A stretch of 64,000 nt of DNA from Pelobates cultripes (lineage: Eukaryota > Chordata > Amphibia > Anura > Pelobatidae), in NCBI GenBank assembly GCA_933207985.1, contig OW240912.1, forward strand, positions 202,822,002 to 202,886,001, in the 5' to 3' direction. Positions 22,143 through 33,297 of this stretch are shown here, one piece after another. Numbering within the stretch: position 1 is the stretch's first letter; each line of letters starts with the position of its first letter. Position numbers and translations under genes: made by a program. Under the pieces are notes generated by a model. That model did no database searches. It worked only from the letters and a program-made list of their open reading frames with translations, and was not told the origin of the DNA.

Positions 22143-23690
22143 CAGGGAGTGCAGAATTATTAGGCAAGTTGTATTTTTGAGGATTAATTTTATTATTGAA
22201 CAACAACCATGTTCTCAATGAACCCCAAAAACTCATTAATATCAAAGCTGAATATTTTTGGAAGTAGTTTTTAGTTTGTTTTTAGTTTTAGCTATGTTAG
22301 GGGGATATCTGTGTGTGCAGGTGACTATTACTGTGCATAATTATTAGGCAACTTAACAAAAAACAAATATATACCCATTTCAATTATTTATTATTACCAG
22401 TAAAACCAATATAACATCTCAACATTCACAAATATACATTTCTGACATTCAAAAACAAAACAAAAACAAATCAGTGACCAATATAGCCACCTTTCTTTGC
22501 AAGGACACTCAAAAGCCTGCCATCCATGGATTCTGTCAGTGTTTTGATCTGTTCACCATCAACATTGCGTGCAGCAGCAACCACAGCCTCCCAGACACTG
22601 TTCAGAGAGGTGTACTGTTTTCCCTCCTTGTAAATCTCACATTTGATGATGGACCACAGGTTCTCAATGGGGTTCAGATCAGGTGAACAAGGAGGCCATG
22701 TCATTAGATTTTCTTCTTTTATACCCTTTCTTGCCAGCCACGCTGTGGAGTACTTGGACGCGTGTGATGGAGCATTGTCCTGCATGAAAATCATGTTTCT
22801 TGAAGGATGCAGACTTCTTCCTGTACCACTGCTTGAAGAAGGTGTCTTCCAGGAACTGGCAGTAGGACTGGGAGTTGAGCTTGACTCCATCCTCAACCCG
22901 AAAAGGCCCCACAAGCTCATCTTTGATGATACCAGCCCAAACCAGTACTCCACCTCCACCTTGCTGGCGTCTGAGTCGGACTGGAGCTCTCTGCCCTTTA
23001 CCAATCCAGCCACAGGCCCATCAAGACTCACTCTCATTTCATCAGTCCATAAAATCTTAGAAAAATCAGTCTTGAGATATTTCTTGGCCCAGTCTTGACG
23101 TTTCAGCTTGTGTGTCTTGTTCAGTGGTGGTCGTCTTTCAGCCTTTCTTACCTTGGCCATGTCTCTGAGTATTGCACACCTCGTGCTTTTGGACACTCCA
23201 GTGATGTTGCAGCTCTGAAATATGGGCAAACTGGTGGCAAGTGGCATCGTGGCAGCTGCACGCTTGACTTTTCTCAGTTCATGGGCAGTTATTTTGCGCC
23301 TTGGTTTTTCCACACGCTTCTTGCGACCCTGTTGACTATTTTGAATGAAACGCTTGATTGTTCGATGATCACGCTTTAGAAGCTTTGCAATTTTAAGAGT
23401 GCTGCATCCTCTGCAAGATATCTCACTATTTTTGACTTTTCTGAGCCTGTCAAGTCCTTCTTTTGACCCATTTTGCCAAAGGAAAGGGGATTTGCCTAAT
23501 AATTATACACTGATGCTAGGTGTTGATGTGTTAAGCCACACCCCTTCACCATTACACAGAGATGCACATCACCCTAATATGCTTAATTGGTAGTAGGCTT
23601 TCGAGCTTATACAGCTTGGAGTAAGACAACATGCATAAAGAGGATGATGTGGTCAAAATACTCATTTGCCTAATATTTCTGCACTGCCTG
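22143..23690 (-). mobile_element. Tc1/mariner transposon (DD37E spacing) with IR/DR ends, inserted in gypsy pol
   Basis: The element is 1548 bp between TA dinucleotides (22141-22142 and 23691-23692). The left outer end is CAGGGAGTGCAGAATTATTA. The right outer end, read inward on the minus strand, is CAGGCAGTGCAGAAATATTA. Inner copies of the same motif lie at 22331-22355 (GTGCATAATTATTAGGCAAC) and 23490-23512, giving an inverted-repeat/direct-repeat layout as in Sleeping Beauty-like elements. Excising it and one TA restores the gypsy reading WSL-FLSRFQYVITYRPG across the junction. The transposase is on the minus strand. Confidence 0.95.
22471..23471 (-). pseudogene. DD37E Tc1/mariner-type transposase, three frame disruptions
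   Basis: The transposase binds the terminal repeats and catalyses TA-targeted cut and paste. The start is at 23471 (ATGGGTCAAAAGAAG) and the stop at 22471, about 333 codons. The N-terminus is a helix-turn-helix region; a 1-nt loss near 23413 breaks it after ILE-rich SKIVRYLAED. The longest open piece (22471-23313, 280 codons) carries the catalytic residues: KILWTDEMRVS (first Asp), FMQDNAPSHAS (second Asp) and SPDLNPIENLW (Glu), with 37 residues between the second Asp and the Glu. Between the first and second Asp the frame is wrong from about 23012 (1-nt loss) to about 22795 (about 2-nt loss). The correct sequence there (MGPFRVEDGVKLNSQSYCQF) sits in another frame, so the second indel restores the frame by compensation. 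Confidence 0.9.
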
Positions 23691-23692
23691 TA

Positions 23693-25237
23693 TTTCTCTC
23701 ACGCTTCCAATATGTTATTACCTATAGACCTGGTTGCCGTAATACCAAAGCTGATGCTATCTCTCGACAGCATGAACCAGTAGAATTTGTTAACCCGACT
23801 CCTGAACCTATGGTACCTGCGTCTCAGATAATAGCTGCTACCCGTTTGGTTGTTTCTTCACCTTTCCTTGATAGTATTAAGACATACCAAACCCAGGCAC
23901 CCCCTGAGACGCCGGTTGGTAAACTATACGTTGAAGCAAATGACAGAAAAAAGTTGTTAACTTTATTTCACACCGCCAAAACTGATGGTCATCCGGGGGT
24001 TACCAAAACCTACAAGGGCCTCCTTCAACAGTTCTGGTGGCCTTCACTCAAGCGAGACGTAGTGGATTTTGTTCAGGCTTGTCGGGTCTGCACGCAGTGT
24101 AAGTCCCTTAATGTGAGACCCCAGGGTTTTCTGATGCCTCTATCTATACCCAAGAAACCATGGACCCACTTATCCATGGATTTCATTGTAGACCTGCCTC
24201 TTTCTGATGGTCAGACGGTGATACTGACTGTGACGGATAGGTTCTCTGAAATGGCGCACTTTATTTCACTTAAGAAACTGCCTTCTGCAGTTCAGTTAGC
24301 TCAAGTGTTTGCCAAAGAAGTGTTCCGCTTGCATGGGGTACCTCAGGATATCATATCTGACAGGGGTCCTCAATTTGTCTCTCGGTTTTGGAGGGGCTTT
24401 TGTGCTGAGATGGGGGTCTCCTTGTCGTTCTCTTGCTCCTATCACCCGCAATCTAATGGTGCGGCCGAACGTGCTAATCAGTCTGTGGAATTGTATTTAC
24501 GCTGCTTCACTAATGCGCACCAGGATGACTGGTCTCGCCTTCTTCCGTGGGCTGAATTTGCCAGGAATACGGTGTCTCATTCGTCTACTGGCTTAAGTTC
24601 TTTTGAGGTTGCTTATGGGTTTCGACCTTCTGTAATTCCCGGTGCGTTCTCCGACAAGGGAATGCCCGCCTTGGACCAGCACCTCGCCTCTTTGCGGAAG
24701 ACGTGGGATCAGGTCCATGTTGCGCTGTCTCGTTCAGCAGCTGCTCAGAAAAAGTTTGCTGATCGCCGTAGGGTTGCGCCCCTTCTTATGTTCCGGGTAA
24801 TAGGGTATGGTTGTCCTCCAGGAACCTCCATCTCAAGGTTCCCTCGATGAAATTTACCCCCAGGTTTCTTGGTCCCTACAGGGTGTTACGTAGGGTTAAC
24901 CCCGTTTCCTACTCCCTTGACCTGCCTCCTTCCATGCGTGTCCCGAACACGTTTCACGTCTCGCTTTTGAAGCCCTTGCTGTGTAACCGGTTCTCTCGTC
25001 CCCTCGGGCGGCCCGTTTCCCCTCGTGCTGTCTCTGGCGACGTGTACGAGGTGGCTGCCCTTCTCGACTCTCGTGTTTCTAGGGGTCGGCTGCAATATTT
25101 GGTGGATTGGAAGGGGTACGGCCCTGAGGAGCGGTCTTGGGTTTCGAGCTCTGATGTGCACACTCCCTCTTTGGTTCGCTCCTTTCATGCCCGGTTTCCT
25201 TTGAAGCCATCTGCTTCCCGCCCTCCGGGCGGTCTTC
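23693..25237 (+). pseudogene. gypsy Pol, C-terminal part: RNase H end, integrase, chromodomain
   Basis: This resumes the gypsy pol frame after the Tc1/mariner insertion: FLSRFQYVITYRPGCRNTKA (RNase H end), then the integrase. The integrase zinc-binding HHCC domain covers about 23960-24110 (HTAKTDGHPGVTKTYKG ... CRVCTQCKS). The catalytic core has MDFIVDLPLSDG and VTDRFSEMAHF (first Asp), ISDRGPQFVSRFW (second Asp) and SYHPQSNGAAERANQ (Glu). A small indel near 24795 shifts the frame. The C-terminus follows at 24811-25275 with FLGPYRVLRRVNPVSYSLDL and a chromodomain, YEVAALLDSRVSRGRLQYLV followed by DWKGYGPEERSWVSSSDV. Chromodomains are thought to direct integration to modified histones. The frame runs on into the polypurine tract and LTR. 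Confidence 0.92.
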
Positions 25238-25249
25238 GAGGGGGGGTAA
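25238..25249 (+). other. polypurine tract
   Basis: GAGGGGGGGTAA directly precedes the 3' LTR and would prime plus-strand DNA synthesis in the gypsy element. Confidence 0.8.
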
Positions 25250-25874
25250 TGTCGGGATCCCGCGGGCGGCTGTGAGGGGAGGCTGCACTCCGCTCGCGGT
25301 ACTCACCCTCCAGCCTTCCGCGGTCCCCTCCTCCTCGTGGGCTCGGCGGGCGGCATCCTTCCAGCCTCGGATGCCGCCCGCCGTTTCCTCCACGTCCCCC
25401 AGCGGCAGCATACATGACGCTGCACGCTGGGAGACTGCCCAAGTTAGTACACGCCGGGGTCAGTCACCTGACCCGGCGTTAAAGGAACAGTGTCTCAATC
25501 ACAGTGGGAGGTCTAGATATCTCCCACGTGTGATTGTTAATTCTGATTGGAAATTATCCAATCAGAATTAACCTTATGGTTTAAATACTTACCTTTCCTG
25601 TTCCTCCCTGCCCTGTTGTGGTCTTTGCTTGCTAGTATTGCTATTTACCTTGTGCTTCTGGTTACGTACTCTCTGGCTTGTTTATCTGACTCTGTGACTT
25701 TCTCCTAGCCTTTGACCTCGGCTTGTTTCACGTTATTCTGTCTTCTGGTTCCCCTTACTCGGCTTGTTTCCTGACTATTCTGTGTGTGCTTAGCCCGGCC
25801 ACTCTAAGGTCCGATACGGCCCCTTTTCTGTGTGTGTGTGTGTGCCAGCGTGTTGGGTTCCCCGAATCGTGACA
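25250..25874 (+). repeat. 3' LTR of the gypsy element
   Basis: The LTR is 625 bp. It is near identical to the 5' LTR, with about nine substitutions by eye; the 6-bp length difference is entirely in the TG microsatellite. The low divergence dates the insertion as relatively recent. Confidence 0.95.
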
Positions 25875-26003
25875 GACGCCTGTTGGTCCCCCCCGCCCGT
25901 ACTCGCCCACCCGCGCTGCTAGTGGTCCAGCGCGCTCGGGCCCCCAGCCCACAAGGGGGAGAAAAAGACTTAGCACTTTCCCGAGGCGAGCAAACCGTCT
26001 GAA

Positions 26004-28887
26004 ATGGCTTACTCCCCGGCACCTCTGACCATAATAACACAAAACTGCAGGGGACTTAATGCCCCAGAAAAGAAGACTCACCTGTTGAGAGACCTCAAGA
26101 GACAACATATCTCAATTGCTCTCCTACAGGAAACCCACCTGAGGGCAGAAGCAACCTCACTTCTTAAAAATCGACACTACCCACTGAACTTCTATAGCAA
26201 TCATCCCATGATGAAGAAAACAGGAACAGCTATTCTGCTCGCTGCCAGCCTCCACTTTGCGGCTACAGATCAACTAGTGGACGTCGATGTATATCCTCTT
26301 TGTAAAAGGGGATATAGCCGGGAAAACCTATACAATAGCAAACATCTACACCCCGAACTCGGGACAAGCCAGCTTTACTCTCAGAACACTGATGAAGCTG
26401 GTCAAATTCTCAGAGGGAGTCCTGATATTGGGGGGAGACCTAAATGTCCCACTAGATACATCTATGGGACGAAGTAGTATACCAAGCTCGACTATAAAAA
26501 ACATTCAAAAATCCCTCAGAAACCTCAGGCTAATAGACACATTGCGTTCGCTCCACCCTGTAGAACGGGAATTTATCTACTACTCCCCCCTACACTGCCG
26601 ATACTCCAGAATTTACTACATATACATACAGCAGGAGGGGCTCACCTATCTCAGGAAGGCTGACATTCAACCCACACCCTGGTCAGACCACAATGCGGTG
26701 AAAGTGGAAATGGAGTCACCCTTGTACCGCCCGACCAGGACGGCTTGGAGACTCAATGATTCCCTTCTTCTAGATGAACCGACGAGAGCGCAAATTGCTG
26801 ATCATATCCGTCAGTATTTTGAGGAGGATACCACCGATGACCTGTCAGACATGACTATCTGGGAAGCGCACAAAAGCGTCCTGAGGGGGCACCTAATACG
26901 AATGGCAGAAGAAAAAGGAAGCTGGAGAACAGCTAAGAGACCTCACCCAACAGAGAGCAGACCTGGAACAGAGGCATAAAAGGACTCAACAAGACCAGAC
27001 ATACAGGGACCTAATCACGAAAAGAAGACAGCTCACGGAGATAATAGGACGCAAGCACGCTAGACAGGTACAACGCTCAAATGCTTTCTTCTACGTGCAT
27101 GCTAATAAAGGAGGGAAGCTACTCGCCCAAATGCTAAGAGGCCCGCAGAACAAAGCCCAGGTACACACCCAGCGAACCAGACAAGGCAGACTGATGCAAT
27201 TCCCGGAAGAAATCGCGGACGAATTCAGGTCCTTTTACACAAAATTATACAACACCACTGATATAAATGGAGACACCGGCACCGCACAGAAACAAACGGA
27301 AACAGCGAGATACCTGCAGAATTTCAACCCCGACGCCCTCACCCTGGAAGAAGCAGAAACGCTAGACGTACCAGTAACTGAAGAGGAGGTCAAACTAGCT
27401 TTGAAGACAGCAAAGAATGGAAAAGCACCCAGCCCAGACGTTTTTTCCGGTAGAATACTACAAGAAATGGCGGCGACGATTACGGTGATCCCGTAATCAC
27501 GGAACAGGTAGGGAACTACCGCCCGATATCCCTCATCAATACAGACGTAAAACTTTTCTCAAAGGTACTATCATCCCGATTACAGACATATATGCCAAGA
27601 CTGGTCCACCCGGACCAGACAGGTTTCATCCCGGGCAGAGAGGCCAGAGACAGCACCCTCAGGCTCTTTGTGATCCAACACAGAGCAAAACATCTAAGGA
27701 AAAAACTACTTCTGCTATCCACAGACACAGAAAAAGCATTTGATAGAGTGAATTGGCGATTTATGATAGAGATGCTACGGAGAACCGGCATCGGAGAGAG
27801 AATGCTGAAGTGGATCGAAACGCTCTATCATCAACCAAATATTAAAGTCCGAGTGAATGGGGCACTAACCGACAAGTTTAACATCAAGAATGGAACCAGG
27901 CAAGGCTGCCCACTCTCGCCTCTCCTGTTTGCACTCACCCTGGAACCGTTCCTAGACAAAATACGGAGGAACCCATAGATAATGGGCCTCAAGCACAAAA
28001 CACAGGAGCACAAAGTAGCCGCCTATGCAGATGATATGCTGTTCTTCTTGGATGATCCCCTGGAGTCGATCCCCCAGCTAATGATAGAGTTCCAGACATA
28101 CTGAAACTTATCGGGGCTTAAACTAAACATACCCAAGTGCGAGATACTAAATGTGACGGTACCAGAGGAGGAATGTACACAACTGAATCAACAATTCCCA
28201 TTCAACTTGTGCACAGATCGCATGAAATAACTGGGACTACAGGTCACTCCCGAAGCGAAGGACCTCTACGCACATAACTACGCACCCCTCCTGTCCAACA
28301 TCTTAGAGGACCTCAAGAGATGGAACTACAACCACATCTCGTGGCAGGGACGAATAGCAGTCGTGAAGATGAATATCCTTCCCAGAATACTCTACATGTT
28401 CCACACAATTCCACAAATATTCTTTGAAATGCTCTGGACAGCGATCCTTAAATACATATGGAAGGGAGACAGAGCCAGGATTGGTCACGAAAAACTGTGC
28501 CTCCCCAAAACGTGTGGGGGACTCGCACTACCGGACCTGAACAAATACTATCACGCAACGATTGTACAGTGCATCAGGGAACTGCACACAGCCACTCCTC
28601 ACAAAAGATGGATCACACTGTGCAAAGACCTAGCAGAAAACCAACTCCACCAATTCCTCTGGCACAAAGAGGATGAGGCCTCAAAAAATCTGGGGGAAGA
28701 CTTCCCCATCACCCAAACACTCAAATCTTTGACCAGACTGAGGAAAGTGCCTCACATTTCCCCTACACCAAGCCCGCTGATTCCCATCACCATCAACTCG
28801 AAGAGGCCCAGATGGGAGCAGACACACACAGGGGATGAGACTATGCAGGGCCCAGACAATGGGCAAGTTGAAAGAGCAAAGACCTAG
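26004..28887 (+). pseudogene. L1 ORF2 (endonuclease / reverse transcriptase), broken
   Basis: The start ATG at 26004 opens MAYSPAPLTIITQNCRGLNA, the endonuclease N-terminus (catalytic Asn region), followed by ALLQETHL. A frame change at about 26285 leads to YTIANIYTPNSG, VLILGGDLNVPLD and PWSDHNAVKVEME, so the endonuclease catalytic motifs are all visible. A linker follows (27095-27496, FPEEIADEFRSFYTKLY, GKAPSPDVF). About 60 residues appear deleted near 27500. The reverse transcriptase then runs NYRPISLINTDVKLFSKV, HPDQTGFIPGREARDS, LSTDTEKAFDRVNW, NGTRQGCPLSPLLF and AYADDMLFFLD (catalytic pair intact, about 28022-28054). In-frame stops occur at about 27976, 28102 and 28228. The thumb (LPRILYMFHTIPQ, YIWKGDRARI, CGGLALPDLNKYYHA) ends at 28887, short of a usual L1 C-terminus. 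Confidence 0.9.
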
Positions 28888-29458
28888 GGGGCGGGAGTAA
28901 GTGAGTAAGCTATTAAAAGAAGGGTAAACAGACACACTCACAACCCCCGAAAAGAGAGTATAGCAAGGCCAAAAAGCACCGAAAAAAAGAAATGGAAGAA
29001 AATTACAACATGCACCAACACAGACTCACACAAGCTCAAAACATAACTAACACACTCTCACATAGAGATCCACCTCATAACTCATACAGTACACACATAA
29101 ACATAAACCACATAAACACATTTACGCCTCAAACCACAGGGCCAGTCACACAAATACGACACCAAAGACTCCACCGGACAAAAGATAAGACACCCAGCAA
29201 AGACCGCATCAGATAAATGCGCCGGCAGACACAAGGACTCCTGATGTTGACAGTAAAGGGGGGAGGCTAAAGAAATAAAAGCGAACCCATGTGGATAGAA
29301 GACCCCACACTACACCTCTAGTGAGAAGTCCAACCTAAGGTTAACCAACACACACCACAGGGTCGACCCCCCCAGATGGACACTAGCCAACACAAAACAC
29401 GAACAAACACACAACCAAGACAAGGTGGAGACACACCACACAGGAGAACACCTCACAC
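28888..29458 (+). other. L1 3' UTR
   Basis: CA- and A-rich sequence (CACACA, CATAAAC motifs) without coding features. It contains an AATAAA at about 29274 and no clear poly(A) tail. Its end is set by the putative target-site duplication. Confidence 0.55.
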
Positions 29459-29468
29459 ATACAGCAGT
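29459..29468. repeat. 10-bp target-site duplication of the L1 complex
   Basis: ATACAGCAGT here repeats 14941-14950 exactly, and the L1 5' signature begins right after the first copy. Sequence beyond 29468 turns AT-rich like the sequence before 14941. The match is short, so the 3' boundary remains an inference. Confidence 0.6.
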
Positions 29469-30802
29469 CACTAGTAGACCACATTGAATTTGAAAATATG
29501 AATGGTAAAACTGCTATACACAGATAAAAAAACACCAAACAACATCCTATTAACAGGGCAGTAAAAGATCACAGGAGCATGACAGATATAGACACATGTA
29601 GACCAAAAAAAATATATGTATACCAAACAGTAGATTAGTATTATTCAATATAAAAAAAAAATCTAATGAAAATATATAGTAGATTGGTTACATAGTAATA
29701 TAGGGGAAAAAAAAAACCTTTTTAATTATGCCACAAAAATGGAAACAAATCTTCTTGACTCATATAATTGCAACCAAATTTCTCCTTGCACCAACAAGAT
29801 ATTCCTACATATATTAATTATATACCTGGATATTGTATTTTGTAAAAAAAAAAAAACGACATCTAGACCTTTTTAAAAATATCTACATAATATGATATAA
29901 CAACCTCTTGAGCAAAGAAAATGTTGCTGCATTGGAAATTGAGCTGCAGAATAAGATTGATAATGGCAAATTTCATTACAGACGTGGATATACAGCATTG
30001 GGTCCTAGGCAGTAGGATTAAGTGGATTTAGGGTTAAGGTTCTTACGTCATAAACCCCTAATCTCACCCTGGCTGAGGTCTCTAAAAGTGATTTTTGATA
30101 ATGGCAATATATATGCTTCCACAAAGCATGGTACAATTTAAGTGGGTTCAATGTAAATATATACCTGACGGAGGTGCAGGCTAGAGTCCCTCACTATTTG
30201 ACAACCCGTGTCATGTCTTTTCTCCGTGCTACTTAAACTGAAGTAAAACAAAAAAGTTAATTTAAATGTTAAGAATAAATAAATAAAAAACTGCTCCACT
30301 CTCACCCTTCCACACAACAAATCGATACACACATACAGTACATCCCCTATACATACACAAAATCCCTAAACACAAATTATGTTCCCTACAAACACATTCT
30401 ACATCCCCTACACAAATACACATGCACTACATTTCCTAAAAACATACACTACATCACACACACTCACTATATCCCTTATACCCATAAGCCAACATTTACT
30501 GATTTTTAAAGGTATTTTTTCTTCTAAATTTCTAGAAAATTTCTAAAAATCCAAACAGTTCTTATTGACACATCACTGTAATTGTTCTATTTAACTAAAT
30601 CTATGAAAGAAGGCATGTATTTATTATTTTCTTAACATACATATATTTTTTTATTAACTTTTTTGTGTATTTCTTCATAATTTTGGTTTTGTAAAAAAAC
30701 AGACAAAAAAAACAAAAACTTGATTCATGTCAATCTTATCATTGGAGTTCATAAAATTCAATTTTCCACTTTCCACTTTATATATGTATTTAAAAAAATG
30801 AA
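29469..30802. other. AT-rich sequence, no gene recognised
   Basis: Contains several A runs and, at about 30300-30480, a degenerate array of ACACTACATCCCCTACACA-like units. No reading frame of interest. Confidence 0.5.
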
Positions 30803-30806
30803 TTAA

Positions 30807-31311
30807 AGGGACACTATTGTCACCAGAACAACTACAGCTTATTGTATTTGTTCTGGTGAGTAGAATCACTCCCTTCAGACGTTTTGCAGTAAACACTGTC
30901 TTTTCAGAGAAAATGCAGTGTTTACATTACCACTTAGGGATAACTCCAGTGGTCACGCCTCAGATGGCTACTAAATGTACTTCCTGGGGAAGTGCTGCAT
31001 ACTGTGCATTTAGTGTATCCACCCTCTGCATGGTGACATTGAACTCTCCTCATAGAGATGCATTGATTCACCGTATCTCAATGAGGAGATGCTGATTGGC
31101 CAGGGCTGTGTTTGACTGGTGCTGGCTTTGCCCCTGATTTGCCTCCTTGACAGTCTCAGCCAATCCTATGGGAAAGCATTGTAATTTGTGATTGGCTCAG
31201 AAGAACACTTCTGATAATGTCAGCCAGCAGCTGCAGACTTGAACAAGAGTAAGAATTTACTATATTTAGGGGGCAGAAATATGTTTGTGTTCCTGACCCT
31301 ATAGTGTTCCT
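30807..31311. mobile_element. T2/Kolobok-type MITE
   Basis: The element is 505 bp between TTAA copies (30803-30806 and 31312-31315). The left end is AGGGACACTATTGTCACCAG and the right end CCTGACCCTATAGTGTTCCT, imperfect inverses of each other. It has no transposase. The termini match the TTAAAGGRR class known from Xenopus T2 MITEs. Confidence 0.85.
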
Positions 31312-31437
31312 TTAACAGCATGGAACAAAGCCAATCATTTGTAGGAGTCTGGAGGTTAGTATTGTTGCCCTTGTCATACAAAATAAGGTCAAACAGAATA
31401 AACCATGTTTTGCAAGAGGTAAAGTTAAATTAAAAGA

Positions 31438-31594
31438 CAATGGGGGTTATTCATGATAGTGCTCTGTTCTAAAAAGTTATTTAAATTCTAAAAAGTGGGG
31501 CGAACCAGAAGGCACACTCCATTTTTGAATCCTCCCCTTTTACATTTTTGCACCACTTTTTAGAACTGAACACTTTGATAAATAATCCCCAATG
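31438..31594. mobile_element. fold-back MITE (GGTTATTCA family), copy 2
   Basis: The left arm runs GGGGGTTATTCATGATAGTG then TTCTAAAAAGT. The right arm is its imperfect inverse, ACTTTTTAGAACTGAACACT then GATAAATAATCCCC. Arms are about 40 bp. Flanking CAAT/AATG bases hint at a short duplication, but I cannot define it. Confidence 0.65.
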
Positions 31595-33297
31595 ATTATT
31601 ATATGTTGCCATTTTATAGGTTGCCACATAAAGTTTTCGTATATGTTTTATGTATGATTAGACACCTTGTCATAGACAAAGAGCACCTGAGCCCTGCTAA
31701 TCATTGTATGGGAAACTTCATTTGAAGAACAACAAATATTTGGCATCAATATTAGCTTATGGCAAAAACAAAAACAGGATATTCATTTTAATAAGGAAAT
31801 GATTGTAAATATGTATTATTCTTCATGTTTAGTTTCTTACATGATGATTTAGAATGGCTGTTGTGCACCATGATGCCTGCAACCAATGCTCTAATCACTG
31901 GCATATTTAAAGCAGGAAGCAAATAATGGGTAGTTATTAACTGCAGGATCTCTTTTATTGAAGAAGAATAAAATGCAAACAGATGGTTCGCAGTAATTTG
32001 CCACATTTATTGTATATATAGAGAATAATTTGATATGCTTCGAGGGGAAGAGAAGACTCTGTCATTGACATCCATAAGACAGAGAATAATTATTGTAATC
32101 AATGAAATCTTTGGAACATACACGGAAGACCATTTTGGGTTTAGGGAGCTTCTAAAATGTAAAATGATCTGGAGACCAGCAGTTATGATTAAGATGCGTT
32201 AACAGAACAATGCTGTCTGTATATGCTATCTTGGAAAGGATGTCAGAGGAACTGTCAATAACATACTTTGATCTTTTCTTGAGTTATATCCTCAGGCTGA
32301 GATACAGAGTAGGGGGTCCTTAAGTCAAAACAACCATGAAATAATCAAAAGATGCAAGCTCGGAACCCCTGTTGTTACTGTCCAGATCAGACGTGAGGTA
32401 TTGCATACTTCACAGGGACAAAGTCTTTCGATTCATCTCCAGCCTTGGCCATAATTAAACAGCAAACTAAGAAACAGTAAGCCATCAATGTAACAAAGAT
32501 ATCTAGGACAAGTGTCAAAGGAATGTGTTGTTAACTTAACTTTTACAAAAAACACACTGGGACTTACAACCTTTTAGTGTGGATCACATTGTGGATCTTG
32601 GGCTGTTTAACTCCTATTTAATAGAAATTAACCATACTTAAAAATGCAAACAGTTGGTAACCTGCTCAGGAGTGGTTGTCTAACTAAAAAGTGTTCAACA
32701 GTACAAACACAGTGCTCCAGGAGGTCACAGAGAACCAAAGTGTAATAAAAAAAACAGAGGATCTGAAAACCCTCTAGCACTGAAAAATGTCAATTATTAT
32801 CAAAATGATTATAATAAACATTGAACAAGGGATGACTTTGGAGGACACAATGAAGGAAACCATTGCTGTAAATTTTCAGCATAAAAGACAAATGTTATGT
32901 TTCACAAAAAGACATCTCTGCATTTCAACAAATGAATTTCATCCAAGTTTGAAGAACAATGGAAAAATAGGAGTTTTGGACACCAACTGTCAGCCTCCAG
33001 ACATACATGGCTTACTGTTACCGACTGAACAATCAATCCTAGATTTTACAAAAAAAAAGTAAAAAAAATCTACAGTAAAATGCCAAATTGTCCATCTGTG
33101 TGCTAAAGCTGTTCATAATGTGGTTCACACATCACAATAATGTTCTTAAAACCAGTAAATTTTCAACTGAATATATGAAGAAATTGTTTTTTTTTTTTTT
33201 TTGGACTGGATGAATTAAAGTCCTGATATTAATGCAACTTTAAATTGTCCGTAAAGAATTTGGACAGTGGACACAATATGGGACACAATATCTCATA
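31595..33297. other. no gene recognised
   Basis: AT-rich sequence. The 91-codon frame at 32787-33062 (Ile/Lys-rich) has no family signature. Confidence 0.45.

Larger units (their letters stand above)
18637..25874 (+). mobile_element. Ty3/gypsy retrotransposon with chromodomain (chromovirus), nested in L1
   Basis: About 7.24 kb with two LTRs (18637-19267 and 25250-25874), each starting TGTCGGGATCCCG and ending CCGAATCGTGACA. The host bases ACGC lie just before the 5' LTR (18633-18636) and at 25876-25879 after the 3' LTR; a 5-bp duplication with one mismatch (CACGC/GACGC) is likely. Internally the order is gag, protease, reverse transcriptase, RNase H, integrase, chromodomain, then a polypurine tract. 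The order RT-RH-IN and the C-terminal chromodomain place it in the chromovirus branch of Metaviridae. It is interrupted by a Tc1/mariner element at 22143-23690. Confidence 0.95.
14951..29458 (+). mobile_element. L1/Tx1-type LINE, plus strand, split by nested insertions
   Basis: The element starts at GGGGGGCGTGGCCTG right after ATACAGCAGT (14941-14950). It ends just before a second ATACAGCAGT (29459-29468), a plausible 10-bp target-site duplication. Removing the CR1 (17118-18480) and gypsy (18637-25874) insertions leaves about 5.9 kb in the order 5' UTR, ORF1 (15052-15981), long inter-ORF spacer, ORF2 (26004-28887), 3' UTR. It is GC-richer than the flanks. The ORFs carry several frameshifts and stops, so it is not autonomous. 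The shared 5' signature relates it to the minus-strand copy at 5745-10009. Confidence 0.85.

Noticed and set aside
22643..23098. 151-codon plus-strand frame inside the Tc1/mariner element
   Set aside because: Antisense shadow of the transposase gene, which is clearly on the minus strand.
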